Shown: piece after piece, positions 5,098-11,455 of the stretch
How positions within the stretch are numbered: the stretch's first letter is position 1
How the letters are laid out: each line of letters begins with the position of its first letter
DNA from: Dehalococcoidia bacterium
GTDB taxonomy: Bacteria; Chloroflexota; Dehalococcoidia; DSTF01; JACRBR01
Assembly (NCBI GenBank): GCA_021462855.1
Contig: JAJTXQ010000011.1
Span: 1-34,434 of the forward strand
Length of the DNA: 34,434 nt
Direction of reading: 5' to 3'
Program-made: the position numbers and the translations under genes
The notes under the pieces: generated by a model
Told to the model about the DNA's origin: nothing
Seen by the model: only the letters and a program-made list of their open reading frames with translations
Databases searched by the model: none

Positions 5098-5526
5098 ATG
5101 CCTCCACGCCCGGACTGGATCAAGTCCTTCGCGCGGGATCTCCACGATCCCGTCGTCCTGCAGTTGACGCCGGAGCAGCGCTGGGTGTGGCACGCCGTCC
5201 AGCTGCTGTCGAAGTCATTCTCCGAGCTCAAGGGCTTCCTGGTCAGCAACGGCCAGGGGATGACCGACCGCGAGATCGCGGTCGCGTTGCACTTCGTCAC
5301 GCCGCAGGACCAGCAGATGGTCGCCGCCGCGCTCGCCGCGTGTACCGACGCCGGCCTGCTCGAGCGCACGCCGCACTCGGGCTATCGCATCACGACCTGG
5401 AACGACCGGCAGGCGGCCGAGATACGCGAGCCGGTCGACAACGTGAAGGCGCGCATGCGGCGCTGGCGTGCCTCGAAGAAGGCCGAGGAGGAGGCGTCAG
5501 GCGTGACGCCGCTGCGCAAGCGATGA
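5098..5526 (+). CDS. Replisome-organiser-like replication protein
   Basis: The protein has 142 residues. It begins PPRPDWIKSFARDLHDP and continues through a helical region to GFLVSNGQGMTDREIAVALH and ALAACTDAGLLERTPH. This pattern (short W-I-K start, helix, then winged-helix with a GLLE wing) resembles the N-terminal domain of phage replisome organisers that bind origin DNA. A basic helix (ARMRRWRASKK) ends it. There is no helicase loader domain or ATPase. It sits between a long hairpin (4946-5028) and four CCGTWAC repeats (5563-5600), which supports an origin-binding role. Assignment by fold pattern only. Confidence 0.55.
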   Translation: MPPRPDWIKSFARDLHDPVVLQLTPEQRWVWHAVQLLSKSFSELKGFLVSNGQGMTDREIAVALHFVTPQDQQMVAAALAACTDAGLLERTPHSGYRITTWNDRQAAEIREPVDNVKARMRRWRASKKAEEEASGVTPLRKR

Positions 5527-5529
5527 CGG

Positions 5530-5600
5530 TCCCTTCCATTCTTCTCTTCTTCTTCTCTGTCACCGTAACCGGTCCGTTACGACCCGTTACGCACCGTAAC
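5530..5600. repeat. Polypyrimidine tract and four phased CCGTWAC repeats (candidate origin)
   Basis: A pyrimidine run with a single A spans 5530-5558. Four heptamers follow on the same strand: CCGTAAC (5563), CCGTTAC (5574), CCGTTAC (5584) and CCGTAAC (5594), spaced 11, 10 and 10 bp, close to one helix turn. Each holds the core GTWAC. Iteron-like repeats next to a pyrimidine tract and a replication gene suggest an origin; an operator is the alternative. Confidence 0.55.
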
Positions 5601-5638
5601 ACGATTGCAGCAGCAACCAACAGGCAAGGGGGTGCGCC

Positions 5639-5902
5639 ATGGTGACGGCGATGCCGCCAACAGCGCAGGGCAGCGTGTGCCAGGTGTGCGGCCGCGCCGA
5701 GGATGCCCACGGCGGCCTGATCCACGCGTTCCTCGCCGGCGCTCCACCGGCGCTCCGCCAGACGTGCGGGGAGTGCGGGTCGGCGAACACGGGGAGACAC
5801 GCGCGGAGCTGCTCGCAGTACGCCGGGCCGCCTGTTTGCGGCCGCTGCGGCGAGCACCCGCGATCGGCGGCTCACCGGTCCGGTCGCTGCCGGAGGGCGT
5901 GA
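5639..5902 (+). CDS. Small Cys-rich zinc-binding protein
   Basis: The protein has 87 residues with three CxxC pairs: CQVC near 14, CGEC near 43 and CGRC near 67, plus single Cys at 58 and 84. These could form one or two zinc ribbons. A purine-rich GGCAAGGGGG lies upstream of the ATG. The rest is Ala/Gly/Arg-rich. It is the first of several Cys-pair proteins in the early block. No family recognised. Confidence 0.65.
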   Translation: MVTAMPPTAQGSVCQVCGRAEDAHGGLIHAFLAGAPPALRQTCGECGSANTGRHARSCSQYAGPPVCGRCGEHPRSAAHRSGRCRRA

Positions 5903-5929
5903 GCGGAGACGGCACCAGGGGGTCTCGGG

Positions 5930-6013
5930 ATGACTCCACCAGGCAAGCACAGGGAGGTGGTCAGGAACATGCAGCAGACGCAGGGAACGCAGCAACCGGG
6001 GGGGGGTGTGTAG
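5930..6013 (+). CDS. Possible micro-protein (27 residues or shorter)
   Basis: The frame MTPPGKHREVVRN... ends in a Gln/Gly-rich tail. A ribosome site (AGGGAGG, 5951-5957) lies inside it, which favours the inner ATG at 5969 and a 14-residue peptide. It ends one base before the next GTG. It may only serve to couple translation. Confidence 0.25.
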   Translation: MTPPGKHREVVRNMQQTQGTQQPGGGV

Positions 6014-6014
6014 C

Positions 6015-6386
6015 GTGAGGGCCATCATCACCGGGACGCCGATCGAGCTGGACGGGGAGCCCGCGGAGATCGCACAGCTGGCGGAGCTGCTCATCAGCGG
6101 CGCCGTCGTGACGGAGCACGTGCACCGCTGGCGGGGGCCGACGGCGGCCGACGAGAACGGCGCATACCAGGCGACATGCTGGTGCGGCCAGGAGAAGCTC
6201 CTGCAGCCGTTCACCGGCGAGTACGACCGTGCCAACTGGACCGTGGGCTCGGTGGACTCGGAAAACGCGCGCAAGGCTGCGACCGCGTACGTCGCGAACA
6301 AGCGGCCGTGCGGTTGCGGGCCGAAGGGCAAGCACCTGAAGACGTGCCGCGGCGTCGTCACGCAGCTGGACGAGGCGGCGTCGTGA
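6015..6386 (+). CDS. Hypothetical protein with clustered Cys
   Basis: The protein has 123 residues. The GTG at 6015 is preferred over one at 6006 because it directly follows the previous stop and yields MRAIITGTPIELDGEP. The N-terminal helix EIAQLAELLISG is followed by a region with HVHRW, CWCGQEK (about 53-59), CGCG near 100 and a later Cys. The Cys/His spacing suggests a zinc site. Its stop overlaps the next GTG. No family recognised. Confidence 0.75.
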   Translation: MRAIITGTPIELDGEPAEIAQLAELLISGAVVTEHVHRWRGPTAADENGAYQATCWCGQEKLLQPFTGEYDRANWTVGSVDSENARKAATAYVANKRPCGCGPKGKHLKTCRGVVTQLDEAAS

Positions 6387-6586
6387 GTGGGCTGTACGAG
6401 CTCGTCGTGCTCGCGTGGATCGTGTTCTGGGTGGCCGCGGCGCCGGTCGCGCTCGTCACGGTCGTCGCCTACGAGGCCTGTCGACGGTCGCTCGGGTACT
6501 GCCAGTGCCCGCCGGTCGACGAGGCCGGACACCGCCTCGGCTGCCCGAAGGGGCTGCTCGAGCCGGAGCGGAGCGGCGGCCGATGA
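6383..6586 (+). CDS. Small single-pass membrane protein with Cys tail
   Basis: 67 residues starting at a GTG overlapping the previous stop. One membrane helix spans about 5-29 (LVVLAWIVFWVAAAPVALVTV). The tail has CQCPP, a His and a further Cys (HRLGCPKG) and could bind a metal. Overlaps both neighbours by 4 bases. Function unknown. Confidence 0.75.
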   Translation: MSGLYELVVLAWIVFWVAAAPVALVTVVAYEACRRSLGYCQCPPVDEAGHRLGCPKGLLEPERSGGR

Positions 6587-7110
6587 GCACGGGCTACCGG
6601 CTGTACACGGAGGTCGACGTCCGTACGACGACCCGGAACATCGTCGAGCTGTTCGACAAGTGGCGCGACGCCGAGCTGGTGAGCATCGCCGACACGCGGG
6701 ACCTGCCGGATGAGCGCGCCGTCGTGGTGTTCGACTTCAACGGCAACCGGGTGCGCGTCGAGTACAACCAGCAGCTGCTCTACCGCAGCAACCTGCGCGC
6801 GATCTACCTGACGCTCGAGGGCATCAGGATGGCCTACAGGCGCGGCATGGGCGAGCTGATGACGCACACCGTCTCGCAGATGCTGGCGCTGCCCGGCGCG
6901 GAATACATCGACCCGTATGAGCTGCTCGGGGTACGTCCGGACGCCGCGCCGGAGGTCGTCGAGGCCGCGCTGAAGGCGCTGCTGCGGCAGTGGCACCCGG
7001 ACAAGCACCCGGAGTGGGACGACGACCAGAAGGCGCTCGGGACGCGGAAGTGCGCGCAGATCAACGAGGCCGGCGAGCGCGTGCGCCAGGACCAGGAGGG
7101 GCGGGCGTGA
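6583..7110 (+). CDS. J-domain (DnaJ-like) protein
   Basis: The protein has 175 residues. The C-terminal third is a J-domain: DPYELLGVRPDAAPEVVEAA (110-129), then LLRQWHPDKHPE with the HPD tripeptide at 138-140, then a helix ending in QINEAGERV. HPD is what stimulates the ATPase of DnaK. The first 105 residues are a separate domain of unknown fold, so the J-domain is C-terminal rather than N-terminal as in DnaJ. There is no CxxCxGxG zinc region here; a separate gene at 8548 carries those motifs. Probably recruits host Hsp70 to a phage process. Confidence 0.85.
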   Translation: MSTGYRLYTEVDVRTTTRNIVELFDKWRDAELVSIADTRDLPDERAVVVFDFNGNRVRVEYNQQLLYRSNLRAIYLTLEGIRMAYRRGMGELMTHTVSQMLALPGAEYIDPYELLGVRPDAAPEVVEAALKALLRQWHPDKHPEWDDDQKALGTRKCAQINEAGERVRQDQEGRA

Positions 7111-7325
7111 ACAACCGGCCGTGCCCGCGCTGCGGCAGTGGTGCCTACGTGCCGCCGGTGTGCGCGTCGTGCGGGCTGCGGCCGTTGCGCCGGCCAGGGC
7201 GGCCGCGCCGGCGATGCGCGCGGTCGCACCGGTTCGCGCTGGTGCGGCGGATGTACCAGGGCGGGCAGTACTGGCGCGTCGAGCAGTGTGAGCGCTGCCG
7301 CGAGCGCGTCGTCGTCGAGGAATGA
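7107..7325 (+). CDS. Small zinc-ribbon protein
   Basis: 72 residues from a GTG overlapping the previous stop. Cys pairs CPRC (6-9) and CASC (19-22) form a rubredoxin-like knuckle pair. A second set CERC/C lies near 60. The middle is Arg-rich. Likely a nucleic-acid or protein-binding zinc ribbon. Family not recognised. Confidence 0.7.
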   Translation: MNNRPCPRCGSGAYVPPVCASCGLRPLRRPGRPRRRCARSHRFALVRRMYQGGQYWRVEQCERCRERVVVEE

Positions 7326-7368
7326 CCCGCGGCCCGGACGGCCGTGGTGAGAGCACAGGGAGGTAACG

Positions 7369-8036
7369 GTGACGAAGGCCAAGACCAAGGGGCCGAAGGC
7401 GGAGATCGCGGCGAAGGCGAAGCTCGTGAACGTGAAGAGCGTCGCCGGCGAGACGCACAACGGCGACCATCTCAACGGCTACGAGAAGAGCCAGGGCACG
7501 GCGCTCGAGGTGACGCTGCGCATCGACATGGGCTACGCGCAGACGCTGCCGGCGTGGGACGAGTGGAAGCGCCGTGAGGGAGCCTGGCGCCGACGCGACT
7601 TCATCGAGAGCGGCATCCGGAAGCTCAACCCGAAGCCCGCGAAGGCCAAGAAGCCCAGCAAGTCAAAGCAAGGCACGCCGCCCGCCGAGGAAGCCCCGCC
7701 GCCGCTTACGCAGGCATTCGACGAAAAAGCCGAGCGGATGCGCCTGAGTGACGAGTTCGACGCGCAGTTGCGCGTGAAGTACGAGAAGCGCGTCGACCAG
7801 GTGAACGCGCAGAATGCTCGCTACCTGCAACGCGCGACGGCGATGGCGATGTTCCTTGCCCCAAGGAGGTCCAGGTGGCGCTCTCACCGGTGCAGCAGGG
7901 CTTCCGGAGCCTGTTCGGCGCGCAGCCCGCGATGTTCGGCGAGCCGGAGCCGGAGCCGGAGATCGAGGACGAGGACGACGACGACGACATCGATGACGGC
8001 TGGGACGACGAAGATGGCGATGACGATGAGGCATGA
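7369..8036 (+). CDS. Lys-rich protein with acidic C-terminal tail, frame-broken near 7860
   Basis: The frame from GTG 7369 (GCACAGGGAGG ribosome site, 5 bases away) encodes a Lys-rich N-terminus, a compact middle (TLRIDMGYAQTLPAWDEWK), a Pro/Lys linker and a helix to about 7860. It then stays open to 8229, but the stretch 7875-8036 reads as Arg/Ser/Thr filler. The -1 frame there gives a smooth continuation (PKEVQVALSPVQQGFRSLFG) and an acidic tail (EPEPEIEDEDDDDD) ending at 8036 with neighbour-like codon use. Either one base is missing in GCCCCAAGG, a -1 shift occurs, or the acidic part starts separately at GTG 7875 behind AAGGAGG. A basic body with acidic tail recalls SSB-like proteins; family not recognised. 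Confidence 0.55.
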
Positions 8037-8229
8037 CATCCGTCTCGGGTGGCGGTTCGCGTGGTGCCCGGCGCCCGCGTGCAACGGCTACGCCGCGGGC
8101 AACCAGGACATCGGGCTGATGCTGGCGATGCACGTCGGTCGGGTGCATCCGGAGCTGCTGTACGACGACCGCGAGCTGATGCGCCAGCGCATCGAGCGGA
8201 AGTACGCGAAGCCGGGAGCGATGAACTGA
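8026..8229 (+). CDS. Small C2H2-like zinc-finger protein
   Basis: 67 residues starting MRHDIRLGWRFAWC (ATGs at 8014 and 8020 are alternatives). CPAPAC and HVGRVH, about 20 residues apart, fit one C2H2 finger. The C-terminus is helical and basic (MRQRIERKYAKPG). The start lies inside the end of the acidic frame, and the stop overlaps the next ATG. Confidence 0.6.
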   Translation: MRHDIRLGWRFAWCPAPACNGYAAGNQDIGLMLAMHVGRVHPELLYDDRELMRQRIERKYAKPGAMN

Positions 8230-8551
8230 TGGCCGTCGACGGAGCGGAGTTCATGGCGAACGTCGTGCTGCAGTGGCGCGAGAAGCAGCTGCAGGCGCAG
8301 ATCGTGAAGACCGCCGGTGAGCTCGGTTGGAAGGCATATCACAGCTACTTCAGCGACCGAAGCGAGGCCGGGTGGCCCGACCTGGTGCTGGTTCGTGAAC
8401 GTGTGGTCTCGCCGAGCTCAAGACGATGCATGGCGTTCTGACCCGCGCGCAGATTGCGTGGGTCGAAGCGTTGCGGGGCGCCGACGCTTTCGTGTTCATC
8501 TGGCGCCCGTGTTGCTGGCAGAGCGGCGAGCTCCTCGAGGTCCTGCGATGA
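8229..8551 (+). pseudogene. VRR-NUC nuclease, interrupted by a one-base frame break
   Basis: Codons from ATG 8229 give a VRR-NUC start: EKQLQAQIVKTAGELGW, then SEAGWPDLVLVRERVV with the conserved G-x-PDL. At 8409-8410 one base seems missing. The original frame ends uselessly at 8441. The next frame gives AELKTMHGVLTRAQIAWVEA, the catalytic E-x-K and Q of the PD-(D/E)xK family, then VFIWRP to the stop at 8549-8551. The bridged protein is about 107 residues, normal for phage VRR-NUC nucleases (structure-specific or Holliday junction endonucleases). Broken gene, indel error or recoding; reads would tell. Confidence 0.8.
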
Positions 8552-8793
8552 GCAAGCCGCACGTGTGGATCGGCTCGATCGTCGTCGACGGCGAGCGCGC
8601 GGACACGCTCTCGCTGCGTCGTGAGCTGAGCGCGCTGGCCCGCAAGTACGCGGCGCTGTCGGTGCGGACGCAGATCGGCTGCAAGCCGTGCCGCGGCCAG
8701 GGCTACGTCACCGCCCGACGCCAGGGCTGCGTCGGGACGACGAAGGTTTGCGAGGCGTGCTCGGGCACCGGCCAGGTGCAGGTGCCGTCGTGA
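8548..8793 (+). CDS. DnaJ-type CxxCxGxG zinc-finger protein
   Basis: 81 residues. A helical N-terminus is followed by CKPCRGQG (about 48-55) and CEACSGTG (about 70-77), the two-motif CxxCxGxG pattern of DnaJ cysteine-rich domains. No J-domain is present, but one is encoded at 6583. Such proteins bind one zinc and may handle unfolded clients or nucleic acid. Its ATG overlaps the nuclease stop and its stop overlaps the next GTG. Confidence 0.8.
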   Translation: MSKPHVWIGSIVVDGERADTLSLRRELSALARKYAALSVRTQIGCKPCRGQGYVTARRQGCVGTTKVCEACSGTGQVQVPS

Positions 8794-9008
8794 GCTGCGG
8801 CGGCCGCGCGGCGGTCGTGTACGACGCGCGTTGCAAGCGATGCGGCGCCGCGGGCCGCGTGACGCGCGTGCGGTACGTCGAAGGGCCCGTCGGGATCGAG
8901 GGGGGGGTGCGCATCGAAGGCGAGTGCTCGCGCTGCGGCTACGCCGGCGAGCTCGATGCGTGGTACGGCTGGTGCCAGGACGCGCCGAGCAAGCGAGGGT
9001 GCGCCTGA
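8790..9008 (+). CDS. Small zinc-ribbon protein
   Basis: 72 residues from a GTG in GTGA. CKRC (15-18) and CSRC (46-49) flank a two-strand insert (RVTRVRYVEGPVGI...GVRIEGE), a typical zinc-ribbon hairpin. Two further Cys lie near the C-terminus. The following gene begins on its stop (TGATG). Function unknown. Confidence 0.7.
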   Translation: MSCGGRAAVVYDARCKRCGAAGRVTRVRYVEGPVGIEGGVRIEGECSRCGYAGELDAWYGWCQDAPSKRGCA

Positions 9009-9541
9009 TGGCAGTCGCGTACGACCGGCCGCCGGCGGACTTCTATCGCACACCGGATTGGGCGATTGCGGCGGTCCTGCGCCGGCTGACGCGCCTGTGC
9101 GCGCCGTCATCGGTCCTCGAGCCGTGCGCGGGCGATGGCGCGCTCCTGGCGCCGCTACGGGCGTGCTGGCCGTCGGCGACGATCGACGCGTACGACATCG
9201 AGCCGCGGCACCCGGCGGTCGCGCGGCCGACATGGACGGACGACACGCCGCAGCGCTACGACCTGGTCATCACCAACCCGCCGTTCATCGCGGCCGAGGA
9301 GATCCTCCGGTACGGGATCTCGCGGCTGCGCGCCGGCGGCCGGATAGCGCTGCTGTTGAGGCTTGGGTTCCTCGCATCACAGGAGCGCCGGCCGCTGTAC
9401 CGGCGGCACTATCCGGAGTTCGTGTTCGTGCTGAGTGAGCGGCCATCGTTCCGCAGTGGGACGACGGACGCGACGGATTACGCCTGGTTTGTGTGGCGCG
9501 AAGGGCGACGGGCGCGTCACGGCCGCATCGAGCACCTGTAG
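9008..9541 (+). CDS. DNA N6-adenine methyltransferase
   Basis: The protein has 177 residues. FYRTPDWAI (12-20) is the FxTP-like start of phage adenine methylases. LEPCAGDGALL (37-47) is the AdoMet-binding motif I, with YDIEPRH as motif II. LVITNPPFI (86-94) holds the NPPF catalytic motif IV. It transfers methyl from AdoMet to adenine N6. There is no obvious target-recognition domain, so the site may be short. No restriction enzyme partner is adjacent. It may protect phage DNA from host restriction or alter replication and packaging signals. Confidence 0.9.
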   Translation: MAVAYDRPPADFYRTPDWAIAAVLRRLTRLCAPSSVLEPCAGDGALLAPLRACWPSATIDAYDIEPRHPAVARPTWTDDTPQRYDLVITNPPFIAAEEILRYGISRLRAGGRIALLLRLGFLASQERRPLYRRHYPEFVFVLSERPSFRSGTTDATDYAWFVWREGRRARHGRIEHL

Positions 9542-9550
9542 GAGGGAGTC

Positions 9551-9838
9551 ATGCAGGAAGCGACCGTCCACGAGATCGAGCTGCCGGCGACGCAGTTCGA
9601 GCCCATCCACCGGGGCAAGAAGCACGTGTTGCACGTGAAGGCCGGCGTGAAGGCGTACCAGCTGCACGACGTGCTGCTGCTGCGCGAGTACGACGACGAT
9701 GCCGGCGAGCGCACGGGGCGGCATCGCCTGGCGCGGGTGACGCACATCGACAAGGGTGGGCCGGAGAGCGGCCGGCTGCTGGCGAACGGCGTGATGGCGC
9801 TGTCGCTGCTGACGTTCCGCGAACCGAGGGGGATCTGA
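9551..9838 (+). CDS. DUF3850/ASCH-like protein
   Basis: 95 residues after a strong AGGAGGG ribosome site. The order IELPATQFEPIHRGKKHV, then YQLHDVLLLREYDDDAGERT, then RLARVTHID matches the short ASCH/PUA-like DUF3850 fold common in phages, presumed to bind RNA. Position of the GKK and LLREYD motifs fits. Its stop overlaps the next ATG (TGATG). Confidence 0.75.
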   Translation: MQEATVHEIELPATQFEPIHRGKKHVLHVKAGVKAYQLHDVLLLREYDDDAGERTGRHRLARVTHIDKGGPESGRLLANGVMALSLLTFREPRGI

Positions 9839-10071
9839 TGGCCACCACCAACGCGTTTCACCTGCTCGTCGAGGACGTGCTGACGGCGAGCGCGATCCAC
9901 CGCTACACGAAGAGCGCGCAGCTGACGATGCTGGCGCTCGCGGTGGGGATGACGCTGGCGCTCGAGCAGCCGGAGTGGGCGCGCGAAGTCCTCGACGCGG
10001 TGTCAGAGAAGCCGGTCGACGTCGGGCGTCGTGCGGCGGCGATGCGCTATGCGGAGATCGTCGGTGGATGA
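9838..10071 (+). CDS. Hypothetical small helical protein
   Basis: 77 residues, mostly helical. It begins TNAFHLLVEDVLTASAIHRY and contains a hydrophobic stretch (LTMLALAVGMTLALEQ, about 31-46) that may be a buried or membrane helix. The remainder is amphipathic. It overlaps both neighbours. No family recognised. Confidence 0.65.
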   Translation: MATTNAFHLLVEDVLTASAIHRYTKSAQLTMLALAVGMTLALEQPEWAREVLDAVSEKPVDVGRRAAAMRYAEIVGG

Positions 10072-10265
10072 GGGACACGCGGTACTGCCCGAAGTGTGTC
10101 GAGCGCCGGCCGCGCGATGAGTTCGAGGTGCTCGAGCAGGCGGCGTACGTCGGCGACGGCCGACGTCGAGCGCGCGTGTACACGCACACATGCGGGGCGT
10201 GGATTGCCATCCTGCTCGGAGGAGGCGTAGACTCTGACTCAGACAACATCGCAAGCTCGCGGTAA
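10068..10265 (+). CDS. Small Cys-containing protein, last early gene
   Basis: 65 residues. CPKC (7-10) and a later HTCG could make a small zinc site; between them is a basic strand region (GRRRARVYTHT). The C-terminus is Asp/Ser-rich. A promoter lies inside its 3' half (10204-10233). It is the last gene before the packaging block. Confidence 0.65.
   Translation: MRDTRYCPKCVERRPRDEFEVLEQAAYVGDGRRRARVYTHTCGAWIAILLGGGVDSDSDNIASSR
10204..10233 (+). promoter_or_regulatory. Promoter before the packaging block
   Basis: TTGCCA (10204-10209), an 18-base spacer and TAGACT (10228-10233), followed by GACAAC at 10242. Similar promoter-GACAAC layouts occur at 15558 and 22631. The leader downstream folds a 7-bp GCTCGCG/CGCGAGC hairpin (10255-10274). 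Confidence 0.5.
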
Positions 10266-10290
10266 GGCGCGAGCGGTAGCTGTAGCGGCT

Positions 10291-10337
10291 GCCAACGCTG
10301 ACCATCGCAAGGTCCGTTGGCGGTCGCTTCTGCGTTT
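10291..10337 (+). terminator. Leader hairpins with T-run
   Basis: GCCAACG (10291-10297) pairs with CGTTGGC (10315-10321), and GACC pairs with GGTC inside. An alternative stem, CGCAAG (10306-10311) with CTTCTGCG (10327-10334), abuts the TTTT at 10334-10337. The two exclude each other, as in a terminator/antiterminator pair. Confidence 0.45.
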
Positions 10338-10348
10338 TCGGAGGGTTC

Positions 10349-10462
10349 ATGCGATGCGGCGGCCTCGCCTCCCTGTGCTACCGGGTGCGGACCTCGCCGC
10401 CAGCGATCCGCGCGAAGGGGGCCGCCGCATCGCTGTCCAGTGGTGGTGGGTCATGCCGGTGA
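10349..10462 (+). CDS. Short leader frame overlapping the HNH gene
   Basis: 37 residues (MRCGGLASLCYRVRT...) behind GGAGGG 4 bases upstream of the ATG. It ends 10 bases inside the HNH gene, whose own ribosome site is weak. Its likely job is translational coupling. No family. Confidence 0.35.
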   Translation: MRCGGLASLCYRVRTSPPAIRAKGAAASLSSGGGSCR

Positions 10463-10791
10463 GGGCGTCGCGGCCGTGCGTCCGCCCGGGCTGCCCGAAC
10501 CTGCAGCCGTGCGCGGCGCATCGTCGGCCCACGTTCGTACGCGCGACGCCACGCCGTCAGCCCGGGGGTAACGGGTGGGCGTGGCAGCGCATCCGACAGC
10601 GCATCTTGGAGCGCGACGGATATCGCTGCCAACTGCAGCTCGAAGGTTGCACCGGCACGGGCGAGGTCATCGATCACGTGCTGAACGTCGCGCGCGGTGG
10701 CTCGGACGATCACGAGAACCTGCGCGCAGCGTGCCGGGCGTGCAATGAGTGCAAGAGACGCACCGAGGCTCGTATGGGGAGGGTGGGTTGA
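10453..10791 (+). CDS. HNH endonuclease
   Basis: The protein has 112 residues from the ATG at 10453 (MPVRASRPCVRPGC). A CVRPGC...C zinc start leads to WQRIRQRILERDGYRC, then VIDHVLNVARGGSDDHENLR and ACRACNECK. These give the HNH active site (DH, N, H) with flanking CxxC pairs. An HNH protein directly before the terminase small subunit is typical of cos-type HK97-like phages. There it works with the terminase in DNA cutting during packaging. Confidence 0.9.
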   Translation: MPVRASRPCVRPGCPNLQPCAAHRRPTFVRATPRRQPGGNGWAWQRIRQRILERDGYRCQLQLEGCTGTGEVIDHVLNVARGGSDDHENLRAACRACNECKRRTEARMGRVG

Positions 10792-10842
10792 AAGTTCGTG
10801 CCCGCCGATCCCGGACCCGAGCTGCGCCCAAAAACACAGACC

Positions 10843-10872
10843 GTGCCGAAATTGGCGATCCAAAATTGGCAC
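10843..10872. repeat. 30-bp imperfect palindrome before TerS
   Basis: GTGCC (10843) and GGCAC (10872) enclose TTGG-CGAT-CCAA, with a two-base mismatch between. The direct repeat AAATTGGC also occurs at 10849 and 10863. This AT-rich patch lies in the 140 bases between HNH and TerS. It could be a cos/terminase-binding element or an operator. Confidence 0.5.
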
Positions 10873-10933
10873 CTGGCGCGCTGAGAAGATCGCGTGCGCA
10901 AGCGCTCGCGCGCGCGAACCGCTGAGGCCACGG

Positions 10934-11455
10934 ATGCGAGGACGCAAGAAAGAACCGACGAGATTGCACGAGGTTAAGGGGACCACGCGAAGGGACCGCG
11001 CGAACGATGCAGAGCCCGTCCCGCCGCCGCGGCCGCCGCAGATCCCCGCGTGGCTCGACGGCCGGTCGCGCGCCGGCCGGCTGTGGAAGGAGATCGGCGC
11101 GCTGCTCGATGAGATGGGCGTGATGACGTCCGCTGACGAGCACGCGGTCGCGATGCTCTGCGACGCGCTCTCCGAGTACGTGGAGTGTCGCGAGTACGTG
11201 AAAAAGCACGGGCTGACGTACGAGTCGGTGGTGATGGTTGAAGTCGCTGACGGCGAGGAGAGGGAGCGCCGGATCGTGCGCCCGCGGCCCGAGGTCGCGA
11301 TGTACCAGGACGCGTTCAAGCGGGTGAAGTCGCTGCTGCCGGAGTTCGGCTTGACGCCGAGCGCGCGGGCGCGGCTGAAGGCTGAGCCGAAGAAGGCGCC
11401 GGACGAGCTGGCGGACTTCCTCAGCTCGCGGAAGTCGAAAGGCAAGGGGGCATGA
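10934..11455 (+). CDS. Terminase small subunit (P27 family)
   Basis: The protein has 173 residues. It begins with a basic MRGRKKEPTRLHEVKGTTR, typical of P27-type small terminases, then PQIPAWLDGRSRAGRLWKEI and LLDEMGVMTSADEHAVAMLC. A C-terminal helix reads AFKRVKSLLPEFGLTPSARARL. This subunit recognises phage DNA and delivers it to the large subunit. Its position before TerL agrees. Stop and next ATG overlap. Confidence 0.9.
   Translation: MRGRKKEPTRLHEVKGTTRRDRANDAEPVPPPRPPQIPAWLDGRSRAGRLWKEIGALLDEMGVMTSADEHAVAMLCDALSEYVECREYVKKHGLTYESVVMVEVADGEERERRIVRPRPEVAMYQDAFKRVKSLLPEFGLTPSARARLKAEPKKAPDELADFLSSRKSKGKGA

Noticed and set aside
7369-8229. One continuous 286-codon gene
   Set aside because: The middle (7875-8036) reads as Arg/Ser/Thr filler, while the -1 frame there has neighbour-like codon use and a clear acidic tail. 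The frame stays open by chance in GC-rich DNA.
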